A DNA stretch of 64,000 nt, taken from positions 62,001-126,000 of the forward strand of contig CALXLK010000002.1 in NCBI GenBank assembly GCA_944389175.1. Reading direction: 5' to 3'. The DNA comes from an uncultured Opitutales bacterium (GTDB lineage: Bacteria > Verrucomicrobiota > Verrucomicrobiia > Opitutales > Intestinicryptomonadaceae). The translations under genes were made by a program, and so were the position numbers. The notes beneath the pieces are model-generated. The model was not told the origin of the DNA. It saw only the letters and a program-made list of their open reading frames with translations, and ran no database searches. This document shows, one piece after another, positions 52,708-62,100 of the stretch; positions within the stretch are counted from its first letter, which is position 1; each line of letters starts with the position of its first letter.

Positions 52708-54120
52708 TCATATTGACTTGTCTCCGACAAACGAGGCCAATTTTATCGATGCGCCGACGCCGTCGTAGTTCTGCGCGAATGATCCGCCTATGCGTTTTGC
52801 GCTGTCCTCGGCGTCGGAAATTTTTTTCATGCCTGTGATGGCCTTGAGCTTTGCTATTGCCTGAAGAGCCTCGCCGACATAGCTTGGGCGCTCCTCGTCG
52901 GATAAAACTTTAACTCGGATAAATCCGGCGGATGGGGATCGGGAGGAATTGATGCTCCATAGCCCGTTTTGGCGGTAGTCGGCGTCGAGCTTAGATATTA
53001 GGCTTAGCGCGGCTTCCACGGCGGCTTTGTCTTTGTTTGCCCGCGCGTAGTCGCAGAGCGCGTTTGCCATTAGAGCCATATCGTAGGCGTCCGCCAGAGA
53101 ATTGCTGCCCTGGTAGGGCTGGAGATTGGCAGTGACCGGGTATCTGGAGAGCGCGCATTTGATGATTTTTGTGCGGATATCTCTTGCCTTCTGCCCGTAT
53201 TTGGGATTGCCAAAAATTTGGTCGGCCTTGACCAGGACGGAAAGGGCCAGGGCGCAGTTGCTTGCGCTTGAGGGTTGGAAATTGCCAAGGAGTTCGTCGG
53301 CCTGTTCTTTCAGGGGCGTTAAAGCTTCCGTAGGTACGGCGAAAGAAGCGTCGGCAAGTGCTCTTGCTATCAACATCTTGCCCTCCGGAGACTTTTCGCT
53401 TTGATAGCGCCGCATGAGAGCTTCAAACGCGCTCGAGGCCAACGCTTTCAGGCGGACGTCGTTTAACTTTTTGTAACGCGCAAAGGCGAGTCGGGCGTTT
53501 TCGGTTAGGAAGGCGATGGGCATGTCGCTTGCAATGGCGCCTTGAAACGGCCTCTGTTGCACCGAAAAACCGCATACGAGAATTTTGTTAAAAATGCCCG
53601 ATGAACTTATGGTTACTCTAGTTGAAGCCTCCTCGGCACGGTCGCGCAACTTCTGCCGCTGACTTGAATACGCCTTGGCGACCGCGGGCAAGAGCCTTTT
53701 GAGCTTGTCCTCGTCGAGCTTTGTCGAAATGTACACGGGTTTTAGCTTCGGGGTGAGTATGGCGCAGACAAAATCGTTTTCCGACTTTGACGCCCTTCTG
53801 AAAAAGCGGTTGTATATTTCAAAGTCTGCGGGATTTGCCGATTTGTCGATGTTTGCCCAAAGGTAATTGCCTGCTATTATCTTGCGCAGCGCCTTCGAGC
53901 ACGGCACATCGTCGACGGTGAGGAATATGAGTTTATCCTGCTCCCGCGCGGCCGACTCGACGCCGGAATCGAAATTGAGCGCGGCGGCCTCTGCGCAATC
54001 CTTGCCGGCCTTTTCGGCAAAGAACTGGTTGTGGATAGCTACCACGGCAAAGAATATGGATAGCAGACCGAATACAACCGCGCATGTTTTTCTAACGCCT
54101 TTCACGTTCATCAAAGACAA
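52708..54120 (-). CDS. YyaL/DUF255-like protein, divergent
   Basis: A 470-residue protein with an N-terminal membrane anchor (about 11-33). The first part (QDKLIFLTVDDVPCSKALRK, residues about 60-80, then GNYLWANIDKS) resembles the thioredoxin domain of DUF255/YyaL proteins, but the usual CHWC pair is reduced to one Cys. The C-terminal half (SLADAYDMALMANALCDYAR and related pieces) looks like the alpha/alpha six-hairpin fold that follows it. Function of the family is poorly known. No partner in the window points to a pathway. The call rests on fold-like resemblance. Confidence 0.45.
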   Translation of the reverse strand: MSLMNVKGVRKTCAVVFGLLSIFFAVVAIHNQFFAEKAGKDCAEAAALNFDSGVESAAREQDKLIFLTVDDVPCSKALRKIIAGNYLWANIDKSANPADFEIYNRFFRRASKSENDFVCAILTPKLKPVYISTKLDEDKLKRLLPAVAKAYSSQRQKLRDRAEEASTRVTISSSGIFNKILVCGFSVQQRPFQGAIASDMPIAFLTENARLAFARYKKLNDVRLKALASSAFEALMRRYQSEKSPEGKMLIARALADASFAVPTEALTPLKEQADELLGNFQPSSASNCALALSVLVKADQIFGNPKYGQKARDIRTKIIKCALSRYPVTANLQPYQGSNSLADAYDMALMANALCDYARANKDKAAVEAALSLISKLDADYRQNGLWSINSSRSPSAGFIRVKVLSDEERPSYVGEALQAIAKLKAITGMKKISDAEDSAKRIGGSFAQNYDGVGASIKLASFVGDKSI

Positions 54121-54151
54121 GTTTCGGCGTATTTTGTTCTAATTTTTTAGG

Positions 54152-54901
54152 CTAAGATATAAAATCGAGGGCCGCTATTACTTGCGAGAGGGTAGATACC
54201 GCGGCGGTATTGCTTTTTAGGACGTTTTTGCCCAGAGTCACGGGGGCAAATCCGCAGTTGCGGGCAAGGCCGTACTCGTCTGCGCTCATGTCGCCTTCCG
54301 GGCCAATTAAAACGGCGACTTTTTTCGGGGGGCATTTCAGCTCTTTGAAGACGGAAGAAATGTTTTTTGCGTCGGGCTCGAGGCTTGCGGCTATTTTTAA
54401 ATCGAAGTCGCTCGTTTCCGCTATGGCCTGCTCGAATGTTTGGGCTCCGGGCAATTCAAAGCCGTCAAAATTCGACGACTGCTTCACTGCCTCTATCACC
54501 TGGGCGAGCCATTTTTGGCGTTTTTTTTCGACTTCCTGCGGGGGTATTTTTACCTGGCTAAAGCGCGAAAGTATCGGGATTACACCCGCGGCGCCCAGCT
54601 CGACGCATTGCCTTATGATTTCGTCGAATGTTTTCCCCTTGGGCAAGCATTGAAGCAGCCATATTTGTGTCTGCCTTTTGGCGGGGCACACGCGCTGAAT
54701 TATTTTTAGCAGCGCCGATTTTGTGTCGGGGTGCTCAATCGTGCAGGAATAAATGTTGCCGCTTAGGTCGAAGGCATCGACAGCGTCGCCCTTCCTCGCC
54801 CTCAGAGAGCCGCACAGGTGGCGGCTTTCATCGGCCGACAAGCTGATTAGCCCGTCGGCATTGTCCTTTGTAAAATCGAAATACGCCCTGAAACCCGACA
54901 T
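54152..54901 (-). CDS. rsmE: 16S rRNA (uracil-1498-N3) methyltransferase RsmE
   Basis: A 249-residue SPOUT methyltransferase that modifies U1498 of 16S rRNA. The ATG at 54901 (MSGFRAYF) is used; the longer frame reaches into the divergent coaC region. The N-terminal PUA-like region ESRHLCGSLRARKGD is followed by the SPOUT core with GAAGVIPILSRFS and the SAM knot residues in VLIGPEGDMSADEYG and VTLGKNVLKSNTAAVSTLS. It lies about 45 nt from the divergent coaC start. Confidence 0.92.
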   Translation of the reverse strand: MSGFRAYFDFTKDNADGLISLSADESRHLCGSLRARKGDAVDAFDLSGNIYSCTIEHPDTKSALLKIIQRVCPAKRQTQIWLLQCLPKGKTFDEIIRQCVELGAAGVIPILSRFSQVKIPPQEVEKKRQKWLAQVIEAVKQSSNFDGFELPGAQTFEQAIAETSDFDLKIAASLEPDAKNISSVFKELKCPPKKVAVLIGPEGDMSADEYGLARNCGFAPVTLGKNVLKSNTAAVSTLSQVIAALDFIS

Positions 54902-54946
54902 GCAAAACAGCTTGCACTTTTTTGAAAAAATGTAAAAAATATTTTC

Positions 54947-55504
54947 ATGAAAAAGTGGGAAAAAGTTAGCGGTAAGAATGTCATATTGGGAGTGTGCAGT
55001 TCCATAGCCGTGTACAAGGCGTGCCAGCTGGCCTCCACGCTGACAAAAAACGGCGCCGACGTGCACGTAGTTATGACCGAGTCGGCCCGAAAGCTGATAT
55101 CGGAGAGGATATTTCAGACGCTCACGCGCAACCCCGTATGCACCGACATGTGGGAGAGCATCCCCGATTGGAAGCCCGAGCACATATCTCTAGCCCAACG
55201 CGCCGATATCATGGTGGTGGCGCCCGCCACGGCCAATGCCATAGGCCATTTTGCAAACGGCATAGCCGACGATTTTCTTTCGACTGTCTACCTGGCCTGC
55301 GCGGCCCCGGTGCTCATTGCCCCTGCGATGAACTGCAACATGTACCGACATCCCGCCGTGGCGCGAAACATAGGCGTGCTTTCCTGCGACGGAGTCGAAT
55401 TTGTGGGCCCCGATGATGGTTCTCTTGCCTGTGGCGATTCCGGGAAGGGCAGAATGGCCGAGGTAGAGGAAATAATGCAGGCCATTTGCAATATTTTGGA
55501 GTAG
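54947..55504 (+). CDS. coaC: Phosphopantothenoylcysteine decarboxylase
   Basis: A 185-residue flavoprotein that decarboxylates 4'-phosphopantothenoylcysteine in coenzyme A synthesis. The catalytic His lies in EHISLAQRADIMVVAPATAN, the APAMNCNMY motif binds substrate, and the active Cys is in LACGDSGKGRM. Most bacteria fuse it to the CoaB synthetase; here the protein ends after the CoaC domain, so CoaB must be encoded elsewhere. The udg gene starts 7 nt further on. Confidence 0.93.
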   Translation: MKKWEKVSGKNVILGVCSSIAVYKACQLASTLTKNGADVHVVMTESARKLISERIFQTLTRNPVCTDMWESIPDWKPEHISLAQRADIMVVAPATANAIGHFANGIADDFLSTVYLACAAPVLIAPAMNCNMYRHPAVARNIGVLSCDGVEFVGPDDGSLACGDSGKGRMAEVEEIMQAICNILE

Positions 55505-55510
55505 CCGCCC

Positions 55511-56443
55511 ATGAAGGAGATATTTGAAACTCTCGCCGAAGAGATGCGCCGCCGCGCGGCAAACGGGGAAGAGAGCGTGGAAATAACGGAAGAATCCATA
55601 GCCGCGCTCAACAGGCTCGCGGCGAAGTGGAATATCCCTTCTGAGTCGCTCGACGAGATTGACGAGATAAAATTTGCAACGGAAGAAGACGTAAAAAATG
55701 CCCGTATTCAAATGAAGAAAGCAGAGAAGAAACAAATTGTGGTAAAGTCTAAAACCCTCGAACAACTCGGAATAAAGCCGATACCCGAGCCCGAGCCGTT
55801 TGAGATGATACAGGGCACGAAGCTGGAGCGCTGGGAATATTTGCGGGACAAGGTGCTGGGAGATCCGGTCTGCAACGAACATTTGCATCCGGGCAAAAAA
55901 ATAGTCTTTGGCGTCGGCAATCTCGACGCAAAAATATTCTTCTGCGGGGAGGCGCCGGGCGCCGACGAAGAGACGCAAGGCGTGCCTTTTGTCGGGCGGG
56001 CGGGCCAGCTGCTGACTAAGATTATCGCGGCGATGGGGATCTCTCGCGACGACGTGTACATAGGCAATATAATGAATTGGCGACCGGAAGTTCCCAAGGG
56101 AAACAGAAAGCCCGAGCCCGAGGAGATGAACTACTGTTTGCCCTATCTAAAAGCGCAGGTTGAGATCGTGAAGCCCGATGTGATAGTTGCCTTGGGGGCG
56201 ACCGCCGTGACAGGTCTCTTGGGGGCGGTTCCCAGCGGCGCCATGAGCCGCGCGCGCGGCAACTGGTACAAGTATAACGATACCGACCTTATGATTACCT
56301 ACCACCCGTCGTTTCTTCTTCAATACGCTTCAAAGCAAATAAAGAGGTATGTTTGGGAGGATATGATGGCCGTTATGGAGAGGGTGGGCATACCCATATC
56401 ACAGAAGCAGCGCGGATATTTTATGCCCAAAGAGGAAGTTTAG
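55511..56443 (+). CDS. Uracil-DNA glycosylase, family 4-like without Fe-S cysteines
   Basis: A 310-residue uracil-DNA glycosylase of the type 4/5 group. Its N-terminal 90 residues are a helical extension. The active-site motifs GEAPGADEETQGVPFVGRAG (near 155) and YHPSFLLQY (near 257), with NIMNWRPEVPKGNRKP between, fit. The usual four cysteines for a [4Fe-4S] cluster are not present (only VCNEH and NYC nearby), as in alphaproteobacterial-type relatives with WRPPGNR in place of KCRPP. It follows coaC by 6 nt. Confidence 0.85.
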   Translation: MKEIFETLAEEMRRRAANGEESVEITEESIAALNRLAAKWNIPSESLDEIDEIKFATEEDVKNARIQMKKAEKKQIVVKSKTLEQLGIKPIPEPEPFEMIQGTKLERWEYLRDKVLGDPVCNEHLHPGKKIVFGVGNLDAKIFFCGEAPGADEETQGVPFVGRAGQLLTKIIAAMGISRDDVYIGNIMNWRPEVPKGNRKPEPEEMNYCLPYLKAQVEIVKPDVIVALGATAVTGLLGAVPSGAMSRARGNWYKYNDTDLMITYHPSFLLQYASKQIKRYVWEDMMAVMERVGIPISQKQRGYFMPKEEV

Positions 56444-56487
56444 CTTAAGCTATTCAACACTGAAGGATATTTTTGAATTTTCTATTT

Positions 56488-56513
56488 GCCTCCCGAGAGG
56501 GAGGCTTTTTTTT
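56488..56513 (+). terminator. Terminator after the uracil-DNA glycosylase gene
   Basis: GCCTCCC pairs with GGGAGGC across GAGA, followed by about nine T. It is the strongest hairpin in this part of the window. Confidence 0.92.
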
Positions 56514-56536
56514 TGCGAAAAATATTTTAAAAATGG

Positions 56537-56565
56537 TTGACTTTTGAATTATTGTTTTAAATATT
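56537..56565 (+). promoter_or_regulatory. Sigma-70-like promoter of the dhaK operon
   Basis: TTGACT (56537-56542), 17-nt spacer, AATATT (56560-56565). The -35 matches five of six and the -10 four of six; it stands 59 nt before the dhaK ATG in an AT-rich stretch. Confidence 0.5.
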
Positions 56566-56624
56566 AAATAAAAAAGCGCAGCAAACGCTTAAATTTGTCG
56601 ACCCTTAACAAAAGATTTCGCTAG

Positions 56625-57629
56625 ATGAAGATGAAAAAATTTATAAACGGGCCCGAAAACATAGTATCGGAAGTGCTTGAGGGCATGGCTGCAGCCTACG
56701 CGGATAAAATAAGGCTGGATGGCAATGTCGTTGTAAGGGCCAGGCCCAAGGACAAATCAAAAGTGGCCGTGATTACGCTTGGGGGAGCCGGGCACGAGCC
56801 GGCGTTGAGCGGTTTTGTCGGGTACGGAATGCTCGATGCGAGCGTCGTAGGCGATGTGTTTGCCGCGCCTAATGCAATGGCGGTGATAGGGTGCCTGCGC
56901 AAGTTTAAGGACTATGCAGGAATTTTGCTTGTGGTGCTCAACCACGCAGGCGACGTAATGAGCGCGAACATGGCCATGAAGATGGCCCAACGCGAAAACA
57001 TAAACGTAAAAAGCGTTCTCGTTGCCGAAGACATAAGCGCGGGCAAAGGCGCGCCCAGGCAAGACCGCCGCGGTTTGGCCGGCTGTATTCCGCTTATAAA
57101 GGTTGCAGGAGCTGCGGCCGAAGAGGGCAAGAGTCTCGACGAAGTATTAAAAATAGCCGAAGATTTCAATTCCGAAATAGCTACGCTTGCAGTGGCGCTT
57201 ACCGGGTGCACGCATCCGCAGACGGGAGAGCCCATAGCCGAATTGGGTTCAGATGAAATGGAGATTGGAATGGGCCAGCACGGGGAGGGAGGCGGAGGCA
57301 AAAGCGCCGTTTTAAGCGCCGACGAGACCGCCGAAATAATGTTTGGAAAACTGGCTGATAGCCTTTCCGTTAAGGCGGGAGACAAGTTGTATATAATAAT
57401 AAACGGCACGGGCGCCTGCACCCCGATGGAAATGTCGATAGTTTTTAGGGCCTGCATTGGGCTCTGCAAAAACATCGGGGCAAATCTTGTGGGCGGGATA
57501 ATAGACGAACTGCTTACCGTGCAGGAGATGGCGGGTTTTCAAATGATTATGTGCAGGGTGGACGATTCCCAGTTGGCGCGTTTGCGCGCCAAAAGCGCCG
57601 CACCATATTGGACGAGCCTCGGAGAATAA
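56625..57629 (+). CDS. dhaK: Dihydroxyacetone kinase subunit DhaK
   Basis: A 334-residue substrate-binding subunit of dihydroxyacetone kinase. GGAGHEPALSGFVGYGMLDA matches the family's GGGSGHEP region. The substrate-linked His lies in EIGMGQHGEGGGGK (near 215). A start at 56631 (MKKF) is also possible. No DhaM gene is present, so phosphate may come from ATP rather than the PTS, despite the orphan PtsI near the window start. Related pairs act on erythrulose, so a C4 ketose is possible. Confidence 0.92.
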   Translation: MKMKKFINGPENIVSEVLEGMAAAYADKIRLDGNVVVRARPKDKSKVAVITLGGAGHEPALSGFVGYGMLDASVVGDVFAAPNAMAVIGCLRKFKDYAGILLVVLNHAGDVMSANMAMKMAQRENINVKSVLVAEDISAGKGAPRQDRRGLAGCIPLIKVAGAAAEEGKSLDEVLKIAEDFNSEIATLAVALTGCTHPQTGEPIAELGSDEMEIGMGQHGEGGGGKSAVLSADETAEIMFGKLADSLSVKAGDKLYIIINGTGACTPMEMSIVFRACIGLCKNIGANLVGGIIDELLTVQEMAGFQMIMCRVDDSQLARLRAKSAAPYWTSLGE

Positions 57630-57631
57630 GT

Positions 57632-58252
57632 ATGGATCTGACACTCGAAAAGCTAAAGGTCATGTTTGCAGCGGCGGCCTCGAGGATAGCCGGCGAGCGT
57701 GATTATCTATGTCGTCTCGACGCCGCCTGCGGCGACGGCGACCACGGCGTGGCCATCAACGGCGCCATAAGCGCTGCCAGCGCCGCGGTGCAGGACGCCG
57801 CCGACCTCAAAGAGGCGTTTCTCGATGCGGGCATGGCGGCGATGTCAAATTCCAATGGCTCCACGAGTTCCATATACGGCTCGTTTTTTATGGGAGTATC
57901 GGATTCGGTGGCCGCCGGGGCGCAGTCCATAAATGCCGGAGAAATGGCCGCCGCTTTCAAGGCCGGGTTAAAGTCTATGCGCGACGTCGTCAAAGGCGAC
58001 GTCGGAGACAAGACTTGTTTTGATTCTTTAATTCCCGCAGTGGAGGCCATGCAAAATTGCGGCGACGTCGCTCAGGCTCTGTCTGCGGCCGCCGAGGCCG
58101 CCGAGCGCGGGGCATCGGGCACTGTCAATCTTCGGGCAAAATTTGGGCGGGCTAGAAATTCGGCCGAGGCCTCTGTTGGGACGTTGGACCCCGGGGCGGT
58201 ATCAAACGCAATGATTTTTGCCGAATTTGCAAAATCATTTAAAGGAAAGTAA
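57632..58252 (+). CDS. dhaL: Dihydroxyacetone kinase subunit DhaL
   Basis: A 206-residue nucleotide-binding subunit. The start at 57632 (MDLTLEKL) is 2 nt after the dhaK stop; a frame extending to 57551 overlaps dhaK. The metal-nucleotide motif DAACGDGDHG (near 32) is intact, with NSNGSTSSIYGSFFMG and GDVGDKTCFDSLIPA later. Its conserved Asp set binds the Mg-ADP or Mg-ATP. It and DhaK form a unit with the aldolase next. Confidence 0.92.
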   Translation: MDLTLEKLKVMFAAAASRIAGERDYLCRLDAACGDGDHGVAINGAISAASAAVQDAADLKEAFLDAGMAAMSNSNGSTSSIYGSFFMGVSDSVAAGAQSINAGEMAAAFKAGLKSMRDVVKGDVGDKTCFDSLIPAVEAMQNCGDVAQALSAAAEAAERGASGTVNLRAKFGRARNSAEASVGTLDPGAVSNAMIFAEFAKSFKGK

Positions 58253-58274
58253 ACGAACATAAATCATACGTAAT

Positions 58275-59150
58275 ATGGCAGACGCGGAAGGAAATATAGA
58301 GGCGAAAAATTACGCCGTCGATGTGGCGGCGAAAAACGGAGGTCCTAATGTAAAGGGAGCGGAAAATTTGGATTGGGGCGTGAAGGCGCGCTTATGGCGC
58401 ATATTCGACACCGCGAGCGGGAACACGCTCATGCTTGCCTTCGACCACGGCTACATAATGGGCCCTACAAGCGGGTTGGAGCGCATAGACTTAAGCATAG
58501 TCCCGCTGATAAAGTACGCCGACTGTATAATGTGCACTCGGGGTGTTTTAAGGTCGGTTATTCCGCCGTCGTGCAAAACGCCCGTGGCTTTGCGCTTTAG
58601 CGCGGGCTCTACGATACTTACCGAGCTCAACGACGAAACGCTCGTCGGGATAGAGGACGCAATTAAGCTCGACGCCGCCGCGATAGCGCCGATGGTTGCA
58701 ATCGGGTCTGAATTTGAGGCCAAAACGATTGCAAACTTGGCCCGCTGCGCCGATTTCACCGCCAAATACGGAATTCCGACGCTCGGGGTGACGGCCGTAG
58801 GCAAAAATCTGGCGCGTGATGCCCGTTATCTTGGGCTTGCCACGAGAGTGTGCGCCGAAAACGGAGCCACGTTTGTAAAGACATATTATTGCGACGAGGG
58901 TTTTGAGCGCGTCGTGGCGGGGTGTCCCGTTCCGATAGTTGTTGCGGGAGGGAAAAAACTTCCCGAGAATGAGGCTTTAGAGCTCGCGTACAAGGCTATT
59001 TCAAGCGGCGCGCGCGGTGTGGATATGGGCAGAAACATTTTTCAGTCGGAGAATCCCGAGGCTATGATTCAGGCGGTGGGGGCGGTCGTTCATCGGGGCA
59101 TGAAGCCCGCCGAAGCCTTTGAGCTTTACAGGGATTTGTCCGCAAGATAG
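58275..59150 (+). CDS. LsrF-like class I aldolase/thiolase
   Basis: A 291-residue protein I find very close to E. coli LsrF, which cleaves the phosphorylated AI-2 product with CoA to DHAP and acetyl-CoA. Shared stretches include LMLAFDHGYIMGPTSGLERID, MCTRGVLRSVIPP and ERVVAGCPVPIVVAGGKKLP; the Schiff-base Lys is kept in VKTYYC. The other lsr genes are absent. In this operon (dhaK-dhaL then this gene 22 nt on) a role as an aldolase making or splitting DHAP-type phosphates is likely. A GAAAGT then GGAAGA region precedes the ATG. Confidence 0.85.
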   Translation: MADAEGNIEAKNYAVDVAAKNGGPNVKGAENLDWGVKARLWRIFDTASGNTLMLAFDHGYIMGPTSGLERIDLSIVPLIKYADCIMCTRGVLRSVIPPSCKTPVALRFSAGSTILTELNDETLVGIEDAIKLDAAAIAPMVAIGSEFEAKTIANLARCADFTAKYGIPTLGVTAVGKNLARDARYLGLATRVCAENGATFVKTYYCDEGFERVVAGCPVPIVVAGGKKLPENEALELAYKAISSGARGVDMGRNIFQSENPEAMIQAVGAVVHRGMKPAEAFELYRDLSAR

Positions 59151-59192
59151 AAAGTTTATTGGAAGATTGCCCTATTGGGCGGAGGAGATGTT

Positions 59193-62100
59193 ATGAGAAA
59201 GAGTTTTTATATATGGGCTATCGCATTTTTTGCCCTTGTGGCGAGTTCTATCGCCCGGGAACAGGTATATCAAAAGGGTGAAACTTTCGCCGACACTATT
59301 ATTAAAACACGTCAGAACAACCTGAATTTTTTTAAGAGGGATTCTGCGGGCAATAACGGCATAACATTTGGGAAATGGTACGTTTCCCAGTATATGTCGC
59401 CGTGGCGCAAAAAGGCCATTAATTTTGCAAATCCCATAAACCACCCCGTAAGTCCCGACTATATTTACGGGCGCAAAAATCTTTGGATGAACTTTGACAT
59501 AGTCGACGGACAGCCTTTCCCGTTGCGGAAGGCAAATACTACAAAGCGCGGATCTTCGGCCTTTTTCATGTCGCGCGATATTTTTTCCGACAAAGATCGC
59601 GAATTCGTCTTTACCGTAGGTTCGACTTGCAAATTTACCCCGTTTCTAAATGGGAAAAAACTGGAGGCTCTCCCAGATATAAAGGCCGCCAAAGAGCTGC
59701 CCGTGCGCGTGTACAAATGCGCACTCAAGAAAGGGGAAAACAAGCTTACATTTGAAATGTTTTCCGTGGGCAGACTTGCGGAAGAGCCGTTTTATTTTGT
59801 CCCGCATCGCGACCCGGCAATAGAGGCCTTCAGCCGGCTGTTGAAAGACTATCCGATTAGGATGGCCACCCTATTGCGTAGTACCCGCTACTATTTTTCG
59901 GATTCGCCCGTTTTTGGCATTTACAGCGCCCTTACGTCTTCGGATTTCAACGAATCCGACGACATGATGCGTGCGCTCATTGAAAGCGCGCTTTTTTCGG
60001 CGGGGCGTTTCGAGGCCGAGTATAAAAGGATAAAAAATATTCCCGGAGAGGACGGCGCGCGCGCGCGGATAAAATTTGTCGGAGATATTATCGCTGCCAC
60101 CAGAGCCGAGAGCGCTCTCGGCTACGACATAAAGAATGTGCGCGCGGCCATGGAGGATATGAAAAAGACATTCCCCGAATACGACAAGGACGGCAAGCTT
60201 TTTGCGGAATTGTCCAAGTGGGAGTCGGAATGGAACGGGCTATACAAGGCGGTCTTTGACGCTGAGCAAAGGGAGCCGGCCATAATTCCCGAAAAGGCGC
60301 TTGAATTTAAGGAGTTTGCAAGGCATGCGCTGTTAAAAAATCCCCTTTTGCAAAAGAGCCGCAAATGGGTATGCATAAAGAGGCACAAAAATTCAAGCCG
60401 CATGGGGCTGCCGCAAAACTGGCAGGGGAACTCTACTTTAGCATGCAGGCCCGGCGCGGCAAACCACCTGCGCGACCGCCAAGTCTGCGACAGCTATAAG
60501 GACCAGCTTTTTGTTTTTGACCCGGTTTCGCCAAATTCGGGAAAACTTCTTTTCAAGCCGTCAAAAGACAATATCATATGCGATCTCGACATTTCTTTTG
60601 ACGGGTCAAAAATACTTTTTTCCACGCTCGACGACAAAATGTATTTTCGCCTCGACGAGCTCGACGTAAAGTCGGGCAAGACGCGCACGTTGACGCCGTC
60701 GTTTAACAAAGAGATAGACTATTACGACGGCATATATCTGCCGGACGGGCGCCTGATGTTTTGTTCGACGGCCTGCTGGGTGGGCGTGCCGTGCGTAGGC
60801 GGAATCGACAGCGTGGCAAATATCTATGTTATGGATCCCGACGCGGGGGACGAAAAGGCGGTAGATTCGACAATCAGGCAGCTGACTTTTGAGCAAGACG
60901 CCGATTGGATGCCCACTTTAATGGAAAACGGGCGCATAATGTACACGCGCTGGGAATACGTCGACAATTCCCACTACTTTTCGAGAATTCTCATGCACAT
61001 GAATCCCGACGGCACGGCGCAGTCGTCCCTGTATGGCTCCACCAGCTATTGGCCGAATTCGCTCTTTTACGCGCGCCAGATTCCCGGAGATCCTAACAAA
61101 TTTGTCGGCATAGTAAGCGGGCACCATGGCGTATCGCGCATCGGAGAGTTGCATTTGTTCGACATATCAAAGGGCACAAAAGAGGATCAGGGCAGAGTCC
61201 ACCAGTATCCCAGCTTCGGCAGAAAGTACGTGGCCGAAACAAAGGACGAGCTTGTCAGGGGGCGCTGGCCGCAGATAATACACCCGTATCCGCTCTCGCA
61301 AAACTACATAATAGCAAGCCTGCGCAGCGGCTCGCTTAATCAGTGGGATTTCGGGATATACCTAATCGATAAATTTGACAACATGACTTTGTTGCAAAGC
61401 TTTGCAGACTCGCACGCTTTCGAGCCCATGCCGCTTGCCGGGCGCCAAAAGCCCGCAGAGATAGCCGACAAGACAAATCCCGACCTCGATTACGGATACG
61501 TTTTCCTCAACGATATATACCAAGGGGAAGGGCTAAAGGGCGTGCCCCGCGGCACGGTGAAGGCCTTGAGAATACTCGAATACCATTACGCATACAGGTC
61601 TATGGGGGCCCACAACGTCATAGCAAACGAAGGCTCGTGGGACGTCAAGCGCATACACGGCACCGTGCCTGTGGCCGAAGACGGCTCAGCTCTTTTTAAG
61701 GTGCCTGCGAACCGCCCGATGGCGCTTCAGCCTTTGGACAAGGACGGCAAGGCGCTGGCGTTAATGCGCAGTTGGTTTACGGTAATGCCTGGTGAAGTTC
61801 AAAGCTGCGTGGGATGCCACGAAGGGCAGGGCATGTCGCCCACCTCGAAGCCTGCGTTGGCCTCGCGCTCCAGACCGTCCCAAATAAAGCCGTTCATAGC
61901 GGGTGTCAGGGGCTATTCTTTCATTAGGGACGTTCAGCCCGTTTTGGACAAGTATTGTGCCGGCTGCCACGACGGTTCAAATCAGAGGCTGCCAAACTTC
62001 AAACGCGGCGTTGGCGGAGATTCCGGTTTCCCGAGATCGTATTTGGATCTGGCCAGATACGTTCGGCGTTCGGGGCCGGAATGCAACCAAAATATGCTTT

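Noticed and set aside
57551-57631. N-terminal extension of dhaL
   Set aside because: It overlaps the end of dhaK; the ATG at 57632 matches the DhaL family start.
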